From assembly GCF_020405205.1 (NCBI RefSeq), contig NZ_CP084469.1:2542001-2606000 (forward strand): a stretch of DNA of 64,000 nucleotides. Direction: 5' to 3'. Position 1 is the first letter of the stretch, and the number at the start of each line of letters is the position of its first letter. Below the pieces are notes generated by a model that was given only the letters and a program-made list of their open reading frames with translations, searched no databases and was not told the origin of the DNA. The position numbers and the translations under genes were made by a program. Positions 35,390 through 42,715 of this stretch are shown here, piece by piece. Source of the DNA: Natrinema salinisoli. GTDB lineage: Archaea; Halobacteriota; Halobacteria; Halobacteriales; Natrialbaceae.

Positions 35390-36760
35390 TCAGCCCTCCC
35401 CTTCGTGCGCTTCGATAGCGCTCTGGTAGGTTTCGACCGTCTCGCGGGCGGCCCGTTCCCAGTCGAACTCCTCTACGATGCGGTTTCGCCCCTGGTCACC
35501 GAGTCGGCGGCGTCGGTCCTCGTCCTCGAGCAGGTCGCGAACCGCCTCGGCCAGCGCATCGGAATCGCCCGGCTCGACGAGGACGCCCGCGCCGCCGACG
35601 ACTTCGGGAAGTCCGCCGCCGGTGGTGGCGACCACCGGAACGCCGCAGGCGAGTGCCTCGCCGGCGGGCAGCCCGAACCCTTCGTACAGCGACGGGACGA
35701 CCGCCACGTCGGCGGTGCCGTAGAGTTCGACCATTCGCTCGTAGCTGATCTCGCTGTGGGTCTCGATCGCGTCCGCGATGCCCAGCTTCGAGATCAACCG
35801 GTCGCACTCGCCGCCCTCGTCGAACTCGCCGACGACGACCAGCTCGGCGTCGATCTCCTCCCGGACGGCCGCGAAGGCCTCGAGCAGGTGGCGAGCACCC
35901 TTCAGCGGGACGTCGGCGCTGACGGTCGTCATCACGCGCGGGCGGTCGGTAGGTCGCTCGACGGGTTCGAACAGGTCCGTGTCGATCCCGTTGTGGACGA
36001 CGCGGATCGACTCCGGATCGGCCCCGAAGTCGGTGACGGTGCGGTGCTTGGCCGACTCGGAAACGGTCAGGATGTGGGGGAGGTCCCGGACGACCTCGCG
36101 TTGCATCCGGAGGAATCGGTACCACCGGCGGATCAACAGTCGCTCCCCCCGGCCGTCGGCCGCGGCGAGCGCGGCATCGCGGTCGACCGTGATCGGATGG
36201 TGGACGGTCGCCACGACCGGGTGGCCCCGCTCGCGGAGGGTTCGGAGCCCGTGACAGAGCGACTGGTTGTCGTGGACGATGTCGTACTCGGGCTGGTGTT
36301 CCTCGAAGTAGTCGACGACCTGCCGGCCGAAGACGTAGGGGTCCGGAAAGCCACCGGTGAGGGCGCTCAGCCACTCGTAGAGCGCGAGCGGGTCCCGGAG
36401 GTAGGACGGCTCGAACTGACCTAGCCGGTCGAGCTCGTCGACGATGTTCTCGCCCGGCAGCTTCACCAGTCCGACGTCGTCGTCGAGCTCTGGGTAGGGC
36501 TTCCCCGAGATCACGTCGACGGAGTGGCCGAGATCGGTCAGGGCACGGCTCAGATACTTCACGTAGACGCCCTGTCCCCCCGAATACGGGTTCGATCGAT
36601 AACTCAAGAGACAGACGTCGAGCGGCCCGTCGGGGAGCGGCTGGGCCTCCGCCGACGGCTCGGACTCCGCCGTGGCCCCCGTGGCGGTCGAGCCCCCTGC
36701 CGACGCGGACGAGGTGATCACGCTCCCCCGGAGAAGACGTCTGAGCGTACCAGTGACCAT
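35390..36760 (-). CDS. Glycosyltransferase family 4
   Basis: The 456-residue GT-B enzyme has about 35 residues of an Ala/Ser-rich lead, then SYRSNPYSGGQGVYVKYLSRAL as the acceptor-domain start. The donor-domain signatures are VSADVPLKGARHLLEAF and PSLYEGFGLPAGEALACGVPVVAT (EGFGLPAGE contains the catalytic E-x7-E). It should add a sugar from an activated donor. It leads a three-gene operon with a methyltransferase and a barrel protein; a TATA-like GTTTATGAG is about 40 bases upstream. Confidence 0.9.
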   Translation of the reverse strand: MVTGTLRRLLRGSVITSSASAGGSTATGATAESEPSAEAQPLPDGPLDVCLLSYRSNPYSGGQGVYVKYLSRALTDLGHSVDVISGKPYPELDDDVGLVKLPGENIVDELDRLGQFEPSYLRDPLALYEWLSALTGGFPDPYVFGRQVVDYFEEHQPEYDIVHDNQSLCHGLRTLRERGHPVVATVHHPITVDRDAALAAADGRGERLLIRRWYRFLRMQREVVRDLPHILTVSESAKHRTVTDFGADPESIRVVHNGIDTDLFEPVERPTDRPRVMTTVSADVPLKGARHLLEAFAAVREEIDAELVVVGEFDEGGECDRLISKLGIADAIETHSEISYERMVELYGTADVAVVPSLYEGFGLPAGEALACGVPVVATTGGGLPEVVGGAGVLVEPGDSDALAEAVRDLLEDEDRRRRLGDQGRNRIVEEFDWERAARETVETYQSAIEAHEGEG

Positions 36761-36973
36761 CGCAGTCTATCCTGCATGTGTGAGCACTGCCTCATAAACC
36801 TCCCGTTCGTGTACTGTTGTTAGATACTGTTCGGTCTCGAGAGGCGATCAGGATCGGCATCGGGTTCGAGACCATAAGTCACCGTCTCAGCACCCGAAAG
36901 CACGTTTCGGACGGAATTCGGGTCGACACGCCGGACGTCGGTTCCGTACTGTCTCGTCGGACGTGGTGTCGGC

Positions 36974-36985
36974 AAAAATATATTT
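36974..36985 (-). terminator. T-rich terminator candidate for idi
   Basis: On the minus strand the sequence AAATATATTTTT lies 31 bases after the idi stop. Archaeal terminators are often T-rich tracts without a hairpin. Here it is flanked on both sides by a GTGTCGG direct repeat. Confidence 0.4.
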
Positions 36986-37015
36986 CGGTGTCGGTTGCCC
37001 CGTTCGCGTCGCCCG

Positions 37016-37576
37016 CTATCGGACGTCCCGCCGCATGGCGATCTCGAACCACGGGCAGAGTCGGAGCTGGCGGTACCACTCCGGATTGGCGTGGAGTCGC
37101 TCGTAGGGAACCCACATCAGCCCGGCGACCTCCTCCTCGTTGGGATCGAGGCTACGATCCGTTAGCGTCAGCTGCAGGACGGCACAGACCTCGTGTTCGA
37201 CGCCCGCGTTCTCGAAGTAGCGCTTGTACTCGAAGCGGTCGGTCACTTCCAGATCGTCGTACTGGTCGGGCGTGATCCCGAGTTCCTCCTCGACTCGCTG
37301 GCGGGTCGCTTCCTTCTGGCTCTGCCCCTCGACGGGGTGGGAGGCGACGGTGCCGTCCCAGAAGGTCCCCCAGAGGCGCTTATCGGGGGCTCGCTGGGCG
37401 AGCAGCACGTTCCCCTCGCCGTCGAAGACGAGGGAGGTGAAGGCTCGATGACGGATCCCGTCGCCAGTGTGGGCCTCGAGTCGATTGACCAGTTCGAGTT
37501 CGTTGTCGTCGGCGTCGACGGCGATTACGTCCTGTCCGGCGTTCTCGTGTTGGAGGTCCTCCTCCGGCGTGCTCAT
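37016..37576 (-). CDS. idi: Type-1-like isopentenyl-diphosphate isomerase (Nudix)
   Basis: The 186-residue protein aligns with bacterial Idi: RHRAFTSLVF, LWGTFWDGTVASHPVEGQS, a Nudix helix (EATRQRVEEELGI) and E127/E129 in VEHEVCAV. The enzyme isomerises IPP and DMAPP for isoprenoid lipids. The usual catalytic Cys (SVCGHP in E. coli) is Ala here (A78 in TVASHP), which is notable; if general in Haloarchaea, the active site uses a different acid-base or the protein has another Nudix role. Confidence 0.82.
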   Translation of the reverse strand: MSTPEEDLQHENAGQDVIAVDADDNELELVNRLEAHTGDGIRHRAFTSLVFDGEGNVLLAQRAPDKRLWGTFWDGTVASHPVEGQSQKEATRQRVEEELGITPDQYDDLEVTDRFEYKRYFENAGVEHEVCAVLQLTLTDRSLDPNEEEVAGLMWVPYERLHANPEWYRQLRLCPWFEIAMRRDVR

Positions 37577-37663
37577 ACCACCACAATTACCGTGACTGTT
37601 GAAACCAGTATCGTCTCGTCCCGACCGTTTCGAATCGATACTGACGACGGGCTGACGGCGGGG

Positions 37664-38623
37664 CTACTGGTCCGCGGGCGTCTCGAGGGGCCACAGCTCC
37701 CCGCCGTCCGGGTCCGGTCGATAGTCCTCGCCGACCGCGATTTCGAGGGCGTTCGGGGTCGTCTCGAGATGCAGGGCCTCGGTATCGAGCATCTCGCCGT
37801 CCAGACTGTACTCGACCGATTCCTCGCGACTCTCGATCGTGAGCGATGGGGTCCGTCGGCGGACGATGTGCGTGCTCTCCTGCCCGAACAGCCCCTCGAG
37901 CGCCGCGCCACCGACCAGGTTCGCGGTCGCAGCGTCCTCGACGATCGTGACCTCGAGCAGGCCGTCCTCGACGTGGGCCTGTGCGGTCCGCGCGCCGGTG
38001 AACCGCCGACAGTTCCCGATGAGGACGAACAGCGCCTCGCCCTCCCAGGCCCGCGCCCGCTCGCCGTTCGGACGCGGGGCCGTCTCCACCCGCAACGGGA
38101 GCGAGTCGAACTCGCCGAAGATCTCGACGGTGTTCTTCACGTACGCGAGCACGCCCAGCTCCGCCTTGCTCTCCGTGGTCGTCTCGCTGCTCGCCTCGGC
38201 GGTGACGCCGCCCACGCAGGAGTTGACGAACACCCGACCGTTCGCCGTGCCGATATCGATCCGCCGTCGGCGTCCGTCTTCGATTACCGTAAACGCGTGC
38301 TCGAGTCCCTGAACCCCGATATTCGTCGCGAAATTATTTCCCGTGCCCGCGGGGACGACGGCGAGGGCCGTCGTCTCGAGCGCGTCGGCCGCTGCCACGC
38401 CGTTGACGACGGCGTTGAGCGTGCCGTCGCCGCCGGCCGCGGCGACGAGGTCGGCGTCGGGTGCGGCTTCACGGGCAAGCCGCTTCGCGTCGCCGTCTTC
38501 CTCGGTCTTTCGAATCTCGAAATCGTGGTCGGCCGCGAGCGCGGCGACGTCGTCGACGTGATCCCCGCTGCCGCTGACGGGATTGAGGACGAGAACGCGA
38601 TCGCTCGCCTCGGGGGAAGACAT
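37664..38623 (-). CDS. Diacylglycerol/lipid kinase (YegS/LCB5-like)
   Basis: The 319-residue protein has an N-terminal kinase domain with AGGDGTLNAVVNG (GGDGTLN 64-70) and VPAGTGNNFATN, followed by a strand-rich second domain. It should phosphorylate a lipid hydroxyl with ATP. The exact lipid in an archaeon with ether lipids is unknown. The ATG at 38623 follows the consensus; MGC at 38635 is an alternative start. Divergent from the PHP gene. Confidence 0.88.
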   Translation of the reverse strand: MSSPEASDRVLVLNPVSGSGDHVDDVAALAADHDFEIRKTEEDGDAKRLAREAAPDADLVAAAGGDGTLNAVVNGVAAADALETTALAVVPAGTGNNFATNIGVQGLEHAFTVIEDGRRRRIDIGTANGRVFVNSCVGGVTAEASSETTTESKAELGVLAYVKNTVEIFGEFDSLPLRVETAPRPNGERARAWEGEALFVLIGNCRRFTGARTAQAHVEDGLLEVTIVEDAATANLVGGAALEGLFGQESTHIVRRRTPSLTIESREESVEYSLDGEMLDTEALHLETTPNALEIAVGEDYRPDPDGGELWPLETPADQ

Positions 38624-38677
38624 ACTACAGCCCATGCCGGCCGCATCCAAAAGGGTCTGGCCGGCGTTTGCCCCGGT

Positions 38678-39397
38678 ATGTACCGGGTCGACCTCCACGC
38701 GCACACGCGATTCTTCCACGGCCGGCGCTCGCTCGGCGACCGGTACGATCCGCTGGGCGTCCGGCTGCTCGCAGCGATGGCCGAGCGGCGAAACCTCGAC
38801 GGTGTCGCGACGACCAACCACGATTACTACACGGCGTTCGATCCGTCCCCCGACGTCGCGACGCTGCCGGGGATCGAGATCACGACCGACCGTGGCCACG
38901 TCCTCGTCGTCGGCCCCGATCCTCCGGCGGCGACCAAACCCGGCGCGCTCTCCCCCGAAGAGGCGGTCGCGCTGGCACACGACCGCGACTGCGCCGCCAT
39001 CGTCGCCCACCCATTTCGGAACAGTACGGTGCGGGAACTCGAGGACATCCCCTTCGACGCCATCGAAGTCAACGGCAAACACCCACGCTCCCAGCCCCTC
39101 GTCGAGGAGTTGGCGAAGCAACGGGGTCTGCCGCTAACCGGCGGGAGCGACGCCCACTACCCCTTCGAGGTCGGCCGAGCGTACACGGTCGTCGAAGCAG
39201 ACCGGCTCACGCCCGAGTCGATCGTCGACGCGATCCGGGACGGCCGAGTGAGCGCACGGGTCGCCCGATCGGGGCCCGACCGCCTGCTCCGTCGGGCCTA
39301 CCGAGCGATCCACGAGCGCAAGCAGGTGATCGACGCGATCGAACGGCCGACCCCCGGCGTGGGCAAACCGCCGGGCGAGGAGAAAGAGACTGATTGA
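38678..39397 (+). CDS. PHP-domain phosphoesterase
   Basis: The 239-residue protein is a metal-dependent phosphoesterase: DLHAHTRF (H7, H9), TTNHDYYTAF, IVAHPFRN and GGSDAHYP are the PHP metal-site motifs. Substrates in this family range from histidinol phosphate to nucleotides; none can be chosen. The ATG at 38678 follows an A-rich CATCCAAAAG box by about 28 bases. It is the last gene before the structured leader region. Confidence 0.88.
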   Translation: MYRVDLHAHTRFFHGRRSLGDRYDPLGVRLLAAMAERRNLDGVATTNHDYYTAFDPSPDVATLPGIEITTDRGHVLVVGPDPPAATKPGALSPEEAVALAHDRDCAAIVAHPFRNSTVRELEDIPFDAIEVNGKHPRSQPLVEELAKQRGLPLTGGSDAHYPFEVGRAYTVVEADRLTPESIVDAIRDGRVSARVARSGPDRLLRRAYRAIHERKQVIDAIERPTPGVGKPPGEEKETD

Positions 39398-39451
39398 GGG
39401 ATCGATAACGTTTCAGCCGACTGGTGAACCGCTCTGCGGTGGCGCGCGCTA

Positions 39452-39485
39452 TCGATCGCGTCCGAGATAACGAGGACGCGATCGA
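39452..39485. terminator. 12-bp perfect hairpin after the PHP gene
   Basis: TCGATCGCGTCC (39452-39463), loop GAGATAACGA, then its exact complement (39474-39485). It starts 55 bases after the PHP stop. It may be a 3' RNA end or processing structure. Confidence 0.5.
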
Positions 39486-39568
39486 CGTCACTGCGCGAGG
39501 GATGAGCGAGGGAACGGAGTGACCGAGCGAATCGGCTGGGGAGGGCGTGGCGATTCCATGTTGCCAGC

Positions 39569-39594
39569 GTGAGCAGGACGCTCACCGTTTTAAT
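39569..39594 (+). terminator. Hairpin plus T-tract terminator candidate
   Basis: GTGAGC-AGGAC-GCTCAC (39569-39585) is directly followed by CGTTTTAAT. This bacterial-like hairpin/T-tract order could end transcripts from the PHP gene before the next promoter. Confidence 0.4.
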
Positions 39595-39678
39595 CGCCAC
39601 TTCTCGAGTGAACCCAGTCTCAGTAGCCCCACTCTCTATTCGTAAACTCCACCAGTTCTATTCCTCACCATTAGCAGT

Positions 39679-39690
39679 AGATATAAATTA
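39679..39690 (+). promoter_or_regulatory. TATA box of the structured leader
   Basis: AGATATAAATTA is the strongest TATA-like sequence in the region. With usual spacing of about 25 bases the transcript would begin near 39708-39716, at the first hairpin, giving a leader of about 200 bases before the zinc-ribbon gene. A second ATATAAA (39821-39827) could be another promoter. Confidence 0.55.
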
Positions 39691-39707
39691 CAATGAGTCA
39701 ATAGTTA

Positions 39708-39798
39708 GACCGGAAGCCGGTCTCCCGAGGGGGCGTCATCGAAACGTCCCGGGTGCTGAGCCCACCCGAGACTTGGCTTCTACCCGAAGGCGAAGCCA
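39708..39798 (+). ncRNA. Multi-hairpin 5' leader (candidate regulatory RNA)
   Basis: Consecutive stems are seen: GACCGG-AAG-CCGGTC (39708-39722); GGGGCGT/ACGTCCC with one G-U pair (39730-39750, loop CATCGAA); GGGTG/CACCC (39751-39767); and TGGCTTC/GAAGCCA (39774-39798). The last stem abuts the ATG of an upstream ORF at 39798. Stems 2 and 3 compete at one base pair and, with the CCC at 39724-39726, allow an alternative fold. Structure is read by eye; no family is recognised. Confidence 0.5.
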
Positions 39799-39914
39799 TG
39801 GTTGCATACATTCTACCGGGATATAAACGTCCCGCACGACAGCCGAATCGCCAGCCACAACGACCCTCGAGCCCGATCCCTCGGCCACGAGTACCTACAG
39901 GTGATCACCGATGA
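39798..39914 (+). CDS. 38-residue upstream ORF coupled to the zinc-ribbon gene
   Basis: ATG at 39798 opens a frame whose 38-residue product begins MVAYILPGYKRPARQP, is basic and Pro/Arg/Gln-rich, and ends TGDHR. Its TGA (39912-39914) overlaps the ATG of the next gene (39911-39913) as ATGA. The start codon sits at the foot of the 39774-39798 hairpin. Basic, Pro-rich content is unlike a usual haloarchaeal protein, so it may be a leader peptide or chance. A second frame through the same bases lacks an ATG. Confidence 0.4.
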   Translation: MVAYILPGYKRPARQPNRQPQRPSSPIPRPRVPTGDHR

Positions 39915-40081
39915 ACATCGACCTCGAGCCCACCGACGACAATTCCTCCCCGTTCCGGGACTGCCCCCACTGCGGCGACCCCGTCCTCTTCGCCGTCGTC
40001 ACCGGCCCCACCACCGGCACCGTCGAACCCTGCGGCTGTTCCCTGCCGCCGGAGCCCTTCGAGGACAGTAGCGGAAACTAG
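39911..40081 (+). CDS. Small zinc-ribbon protein
   Basis: The 56-residue protein MNIDLEPTDDNSSPFRDC contains CPHC at 18-21 and a second Cys pair CGC at 41-43, one zinc site. It ends in an acidic tail. The pattern 'FxDCPHCGDPVLFAVVTGPTTGTVEPCGCS' (part shown: CPHCGDPVLF, VEPCGCS) is a recurrent haloarchaeal small zinc-finger type. Its start overlaps an upstream ORF and is preceded by a long structured leader. Confidence 0.8.
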   Translation: MNIDLEPTDDNSSPFRDCPHCGDPVLFAVVTGPTTGTVEPCGCSLPPEPFEDSSGN

Positions 40082-40226
40082 CCGGGCTCGAGCCCCCGGC
40101 GGCCAGCCGGCCGCTCGAGGCGCGTTCGGAACCACCACTGGGAGAGGGGGGTCGCTGGAGTATCTCGAGCGGTCGGTTCGTAAACGGGGGCTCGAGCGCG
40201 TGATTCGATTCTGATATCGACCCCGT

Positions 40227-40505
40227 TCACCCGCCGGGTCGCCTGAACGTGTAGCTCACGTCGTCTCCCTCGAGCGTGACCGATCCCGCGTCGTGATCCA
40301 CGACGAGCTCGACCGCCCCTCGGTGCTCGAAGTCGTGGAGCGGCATCCCCGTGCTGACGCGGCCGTCCTGCGAAACCTCGAGCCGTGCCGAGCCGAAGTC
40401 GAGCCGAATCCGATCGTCGCCGGTCGTCACGGCTCCGCTCTCTCCGAATTGGCGCAGTTCGTCGCTCGCCGCGTCCCAGTCGCTAAGTTTGATCCGGTTT
40501 GCCAT
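40227..40505 (-). CDS. Conserved haloarchaeal protein
   Basis: The 92-residue strand-rich protein MANRIKLSDWDAASDELRQF... has the pieces DRIRLDFGSARLEVSQDGRVSTGMPLHDF and GSVTLEGDDVSYTF. No Cys or membrane segment. GGTATTAGG about 28 bases upstream (minus strand) supports the start. It resembles other haloarchaeal hypothetical proteins of this length; role unknown. Confidence 0.75.
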   Translation of the reverse strand: MANRIKLSDWDAASDELRQFGESGAVTTGDDRIRLDFGSARLEVSQDGRVSTGMPLHDFEHRGAVELVVDHDAGSVTLEGDDVSYTFRRPGG

Positions 40506-40571
40506 CGGTTCATAGACGACGGTCGCGACCTAATACCGCCGGGCGACAGATTCAGGGCCCTGGTTCGGAAC

Positions 40572-40646
40572 TATAGTAGTCGTTGACAGTCATTGAATTC
40601 CCGCTCGAGTGCGAGCGGTGAGTAAATCGTTTCAACGACTACTATA
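40572..40646. mobile_element. 75-bp MITE-like inverted repeat
   Basis: Perfect 15-bp terminal inverted repeats TATAGTAGTCGTTGA (40572-40586) and TCAACGACTACTATA (40632-40646) flank 45 bases, which contain an inner hairpin CCGCTCG-AGTG-CGAGCGG (40601-40618). No ORF. The form is that of a miniature inverted-repeat transposable element. Its right end contributes ACTATACC, placed about 27 bases before the amidase ATG. Confidence 0.7.
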
Positions 40647-40670
40647 CCCTGTACGGCTTCACCACATTCC

Positions 40671-42182
40671 ATGTCACCATCGCCCACAGACTCGTTCGAT
40701 CTCCTCGAGGCGACCGTCGCCGACATCCGCGCGGCCATGGCGGACGAGCGCGTCACCGCCGAAGCGCTCGTCGACCGCTATCTGGCGCGGATCGACGCCT
40801 ACGACGACGATCTGAACGCGATCCTGACGATCAACGACGACGCTCGCCGGCGCGCTCGCCGGCTCGATGAACGCTTCGAGAGCGACGGGTTCGTCGGCCC
40901 GCTCCACGGGGTGCCGATCGTCATCAAGGATAACCACGACACCCGCGATATGCCGACCACGGCGGGGTCGGTCGCACTCGCGGAGTCGACGCCGTCACGG
41001 GACGCGTTCGTCGTCGAGCAGCTCCGCGACGCCGGGTGTATCGTCGTCGCGAAGGCGAACCTCCAGGAGCTGTCGTTCGGCGTCGACACGATCAGCTCGC
41101 TCGGCGGCGCGACGCGGAACGCCTACGACCTCGAGCGGCGGCCGTCGGGCTCCAGCGGCGGCACTGCGGCGGCCGTTGCGGCGAATCTCGCCGCCGTCGG
41201 AACGGGAAGCGACACCTGCTCGTCCGTCCGGTCGCCGCCCGCGTTCAACGACCTCGTCGGCGTCCGCCCCACCAGAGGGCTGGTGAGCCGGACGGGCATC
41301 GTCCCGCTGAGCGAGACTCAGGACACGCCGGGTCCCATCGCCCGGACCGTCGCGGACGCCGCGCGGCTGCTCGAGGTCATGGCCGGCTACGACCCGGCGG
41401 ACCCGGTCACGGCCAGGGGCGCAGACCAGGTCCCCGCGGACGGGTACGTTTCCCACCTGGACGACGACGGACTCGAGGGTGCACGCATCGGCATCGCCCG
41501 GCAGTTCTTCGGCCTCCGGAACGAGGCGAACGGGTCCGAGGCCGACGCCGAGGCGATCACGACGGTCATCGAGGACGCCATCGAGGAGATGGAAGCGGCC
41601 GGCGCGACGATCGTCGATCCCGTCGAGGTCGTCGACCTCGACCGCCTCGCGAGCGCTCGCGTGCTCCAGTACGAGTTCGCGCGGGACTTCGACGCGTACC
41701 TGGCGGAACTCGGGGACGCGACGCCCTACGACTCGCTGGCCGAAATCGTCGAGACGGGAACGATCGCGCCGTCGATCGACTCCCGAATAGAAGCCGCCGG
41801 CATCTTCGACGTCGATACCGGGTCGCTGGACGAGAATCTGGGGTATCTCCGGCGACTCGAGCGGCGAGAGCGGCTCAGGGAGACGACGCTCTCGAAACTT
41901 GTCGAGCACGACCTCGACGCCGTGTTGTATCCGCCGTCGAGGGTTCCACCGGTCGAGATTCCCGACCACCAGCCGTTCGAAGAGATGAATTGCGAACTGT
42001 CCGCGCACACGGGGCTGCCGTCGATCGTCGTCCCGGCCGGCTTCACGGGCGACGGGCTACCGGTCGGTCTCGAGCTGCTCGGCGGGGCGTTCGCCGAACC
42101 CCGGCTGTTCGAGCTGGCGTCCGCCTTCGAGCGAACGACCGACAATCGGCGGCCGCCGGACCGGTTCGGGGAACTCGACTGA
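40671..42182 (+). CDS. Amidase (amidase-signature family)
   Basis: The 503-residue enzyme has the Ser-cisSer-Lys triad positions K86 (PIVIKDNHD), S161 (SGSSGGTAAAVAAN) and S185 (GSDTCSSVRSPP). The common GSDTGGSIR is here GSDTCSSVR, keeping the nucleophile Ser but changing two Gly. It hydrolyses a C-N amide bond; related proteins include acetamidase, allophanate hydrolase and GatA-like enzymes, so the substrate is open. Its TATA box appears to lie in the end of a MITE-like element. Confidence 0.9.
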   Translation: MSPSPTDSFDLLEATVADIRAAMADERVTAEALVDRYLARIDAYDDDLNAILTINDDARRRARRLDERFESDGFVGPLHGVPIVIKDNHDTRDMPTTAGSVALAESTPSRDAFVVEQLRDAGCIVVAKANLQELSFGVDTISSLGGATRNAYDLERRPSGSSGGTAAAVAANLAAVGTGSDTCSSVRSPPAFNDLVGVRPTRGLVSRTGIVPLSETQDTPGPIARTVADAARLLEVMAGYDPADPVTARGADQVPADGYVSHLDDDGLEGARIGIARQFFGLRNEANGSEADAEAITTVIEDAIEEMEAAGATIVDPVEVVDLDRLASARVLQYEFARDFDAYLAELGDATPYDSLAEIVETGTIAPSIDSRIEAAGIFDVDTGSLDENLGYLRRLERRERLRETTLSKLVEHDLDAVLYPPSRVPPVEIPDHQPFEEMNCELSAHTGLPSIVVPAGFTGDGLPVGLELLGGAFAEPRLFELASAFERTTDNRRPPDRFGELD

Positions 42183-42199
42183 TCCGTTCGCCGCTCGTC

Positions 42200-42613
42200 C
42201 TAGCCGAGTTCTTCGTCCAGAATCAGTCGCGTCTTCGTGCTCACGACCTCCTCCTGATCGCGAGCTTTCGTGATGAGATCGTTGACCCCGCGCGTGTCCG
42301 CGGCGTCGACCACCAGCACGATATCCTGCTCGCCGGAGACCATCCAGACGAAGTCGATCTCGTCCCACTCGGCCATCCGTTCGGAGACCTCCTTGGTGTC
42401 GACGTCGACCGCGACGCTGATCTCGAGCATCGCCTGGACGTTCCCCGTGCGAGTCGAAATCGTGAAGCGTTCGATGACGTCGTCGTCCATCATGCGCTCG
42501 ACGCGGTTGCGGACGGTCCCCTCGCTCGTCCCCACCTCGTCGGCGATCTCGGTGTACGGCGTCCGGGCGTCTCGCCGGAGGATATCGAGGATCTGTCGGT
42601 CCAGTTCGTCCAT
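42200..42613 (-). CDS. Lrp/AsnC-family transcriptional regulator
   Basis: The 137-residue protein has a winged helix (DRQILDILRRDARTPYTEIADEVGTSEGTVRNRVERM) and an AsnC ligand domain (VQAMLEISVAVDVDTKEV ... DIVLVVDAADT). It is divergent from carA, with a palindrome TTACGA-AAA-TCGTAA between the two starts, so it probably regulates itself and carA in response to an amino acid. TATA-like GGTAAATG lies about 30 bases upstream. Confidence 0.92.
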   Translation of the reverse strand: MDELDRQILDILRRDARTPYTEIADEVGTSEGTVRNRVERMMDDDVIERFTISTRTGNVQAMLEISVAVDVDTKEVSERMAEWDEIDFVWMVSGEQDIVLVVDAADTRGVNDLITKARDQEEVVSTKTRLILDEELG

Positions 42614-42649
42614 GGAGATGCGTACCTACGTCGAACCCCCATTTACCGA

Positions 42650-42664
42650 TTACGAAAATCGTAA
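42650..42664. promoter_or_regulatory. Palindromic operator candidate between lrp and carA
   Basis: TTACGA-AAA-TCGTAA, a perfect 6-bp inverted repeat with a 3-base spacer. It lies just upstream of the regulator's TATA box and about 20 bases upstream of the TATA box of carA (CACTTATGA, 42682-42690). The half-site TTACGA also occurs between the second lrp gene and glnA (about 52765). Confidence 0.5.
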
Positions 42665-42715
42665 CTGAGCTTCGAAGACAACACTTATGACGGTCCATCC
42701 GATACGTAGTTCGTA

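Larger units (their letters stand above)
39398..39678. other. Non-coding stretch with hairpins after the PHP gene
   Basis: No gene seen. It holds ACCGC-TCT-GCGGT (39429-39441), a 12-bp hairpin and a GTGAGC stem followed by CGTTTTAAT (listed separately). From about 39590 the DNA turns AT-rich (CTCTATTCGTAAAC), leading to the promoter of the leader region. Confidence 0.6.

Noticed and set aside
36761-37015. Possible small RNA gene from the AT-rich AAAAATATATTT
   Set aside because: The position just after the idi stop on the minus strand fits a T-rich terminator better; no RNA fold was evident.
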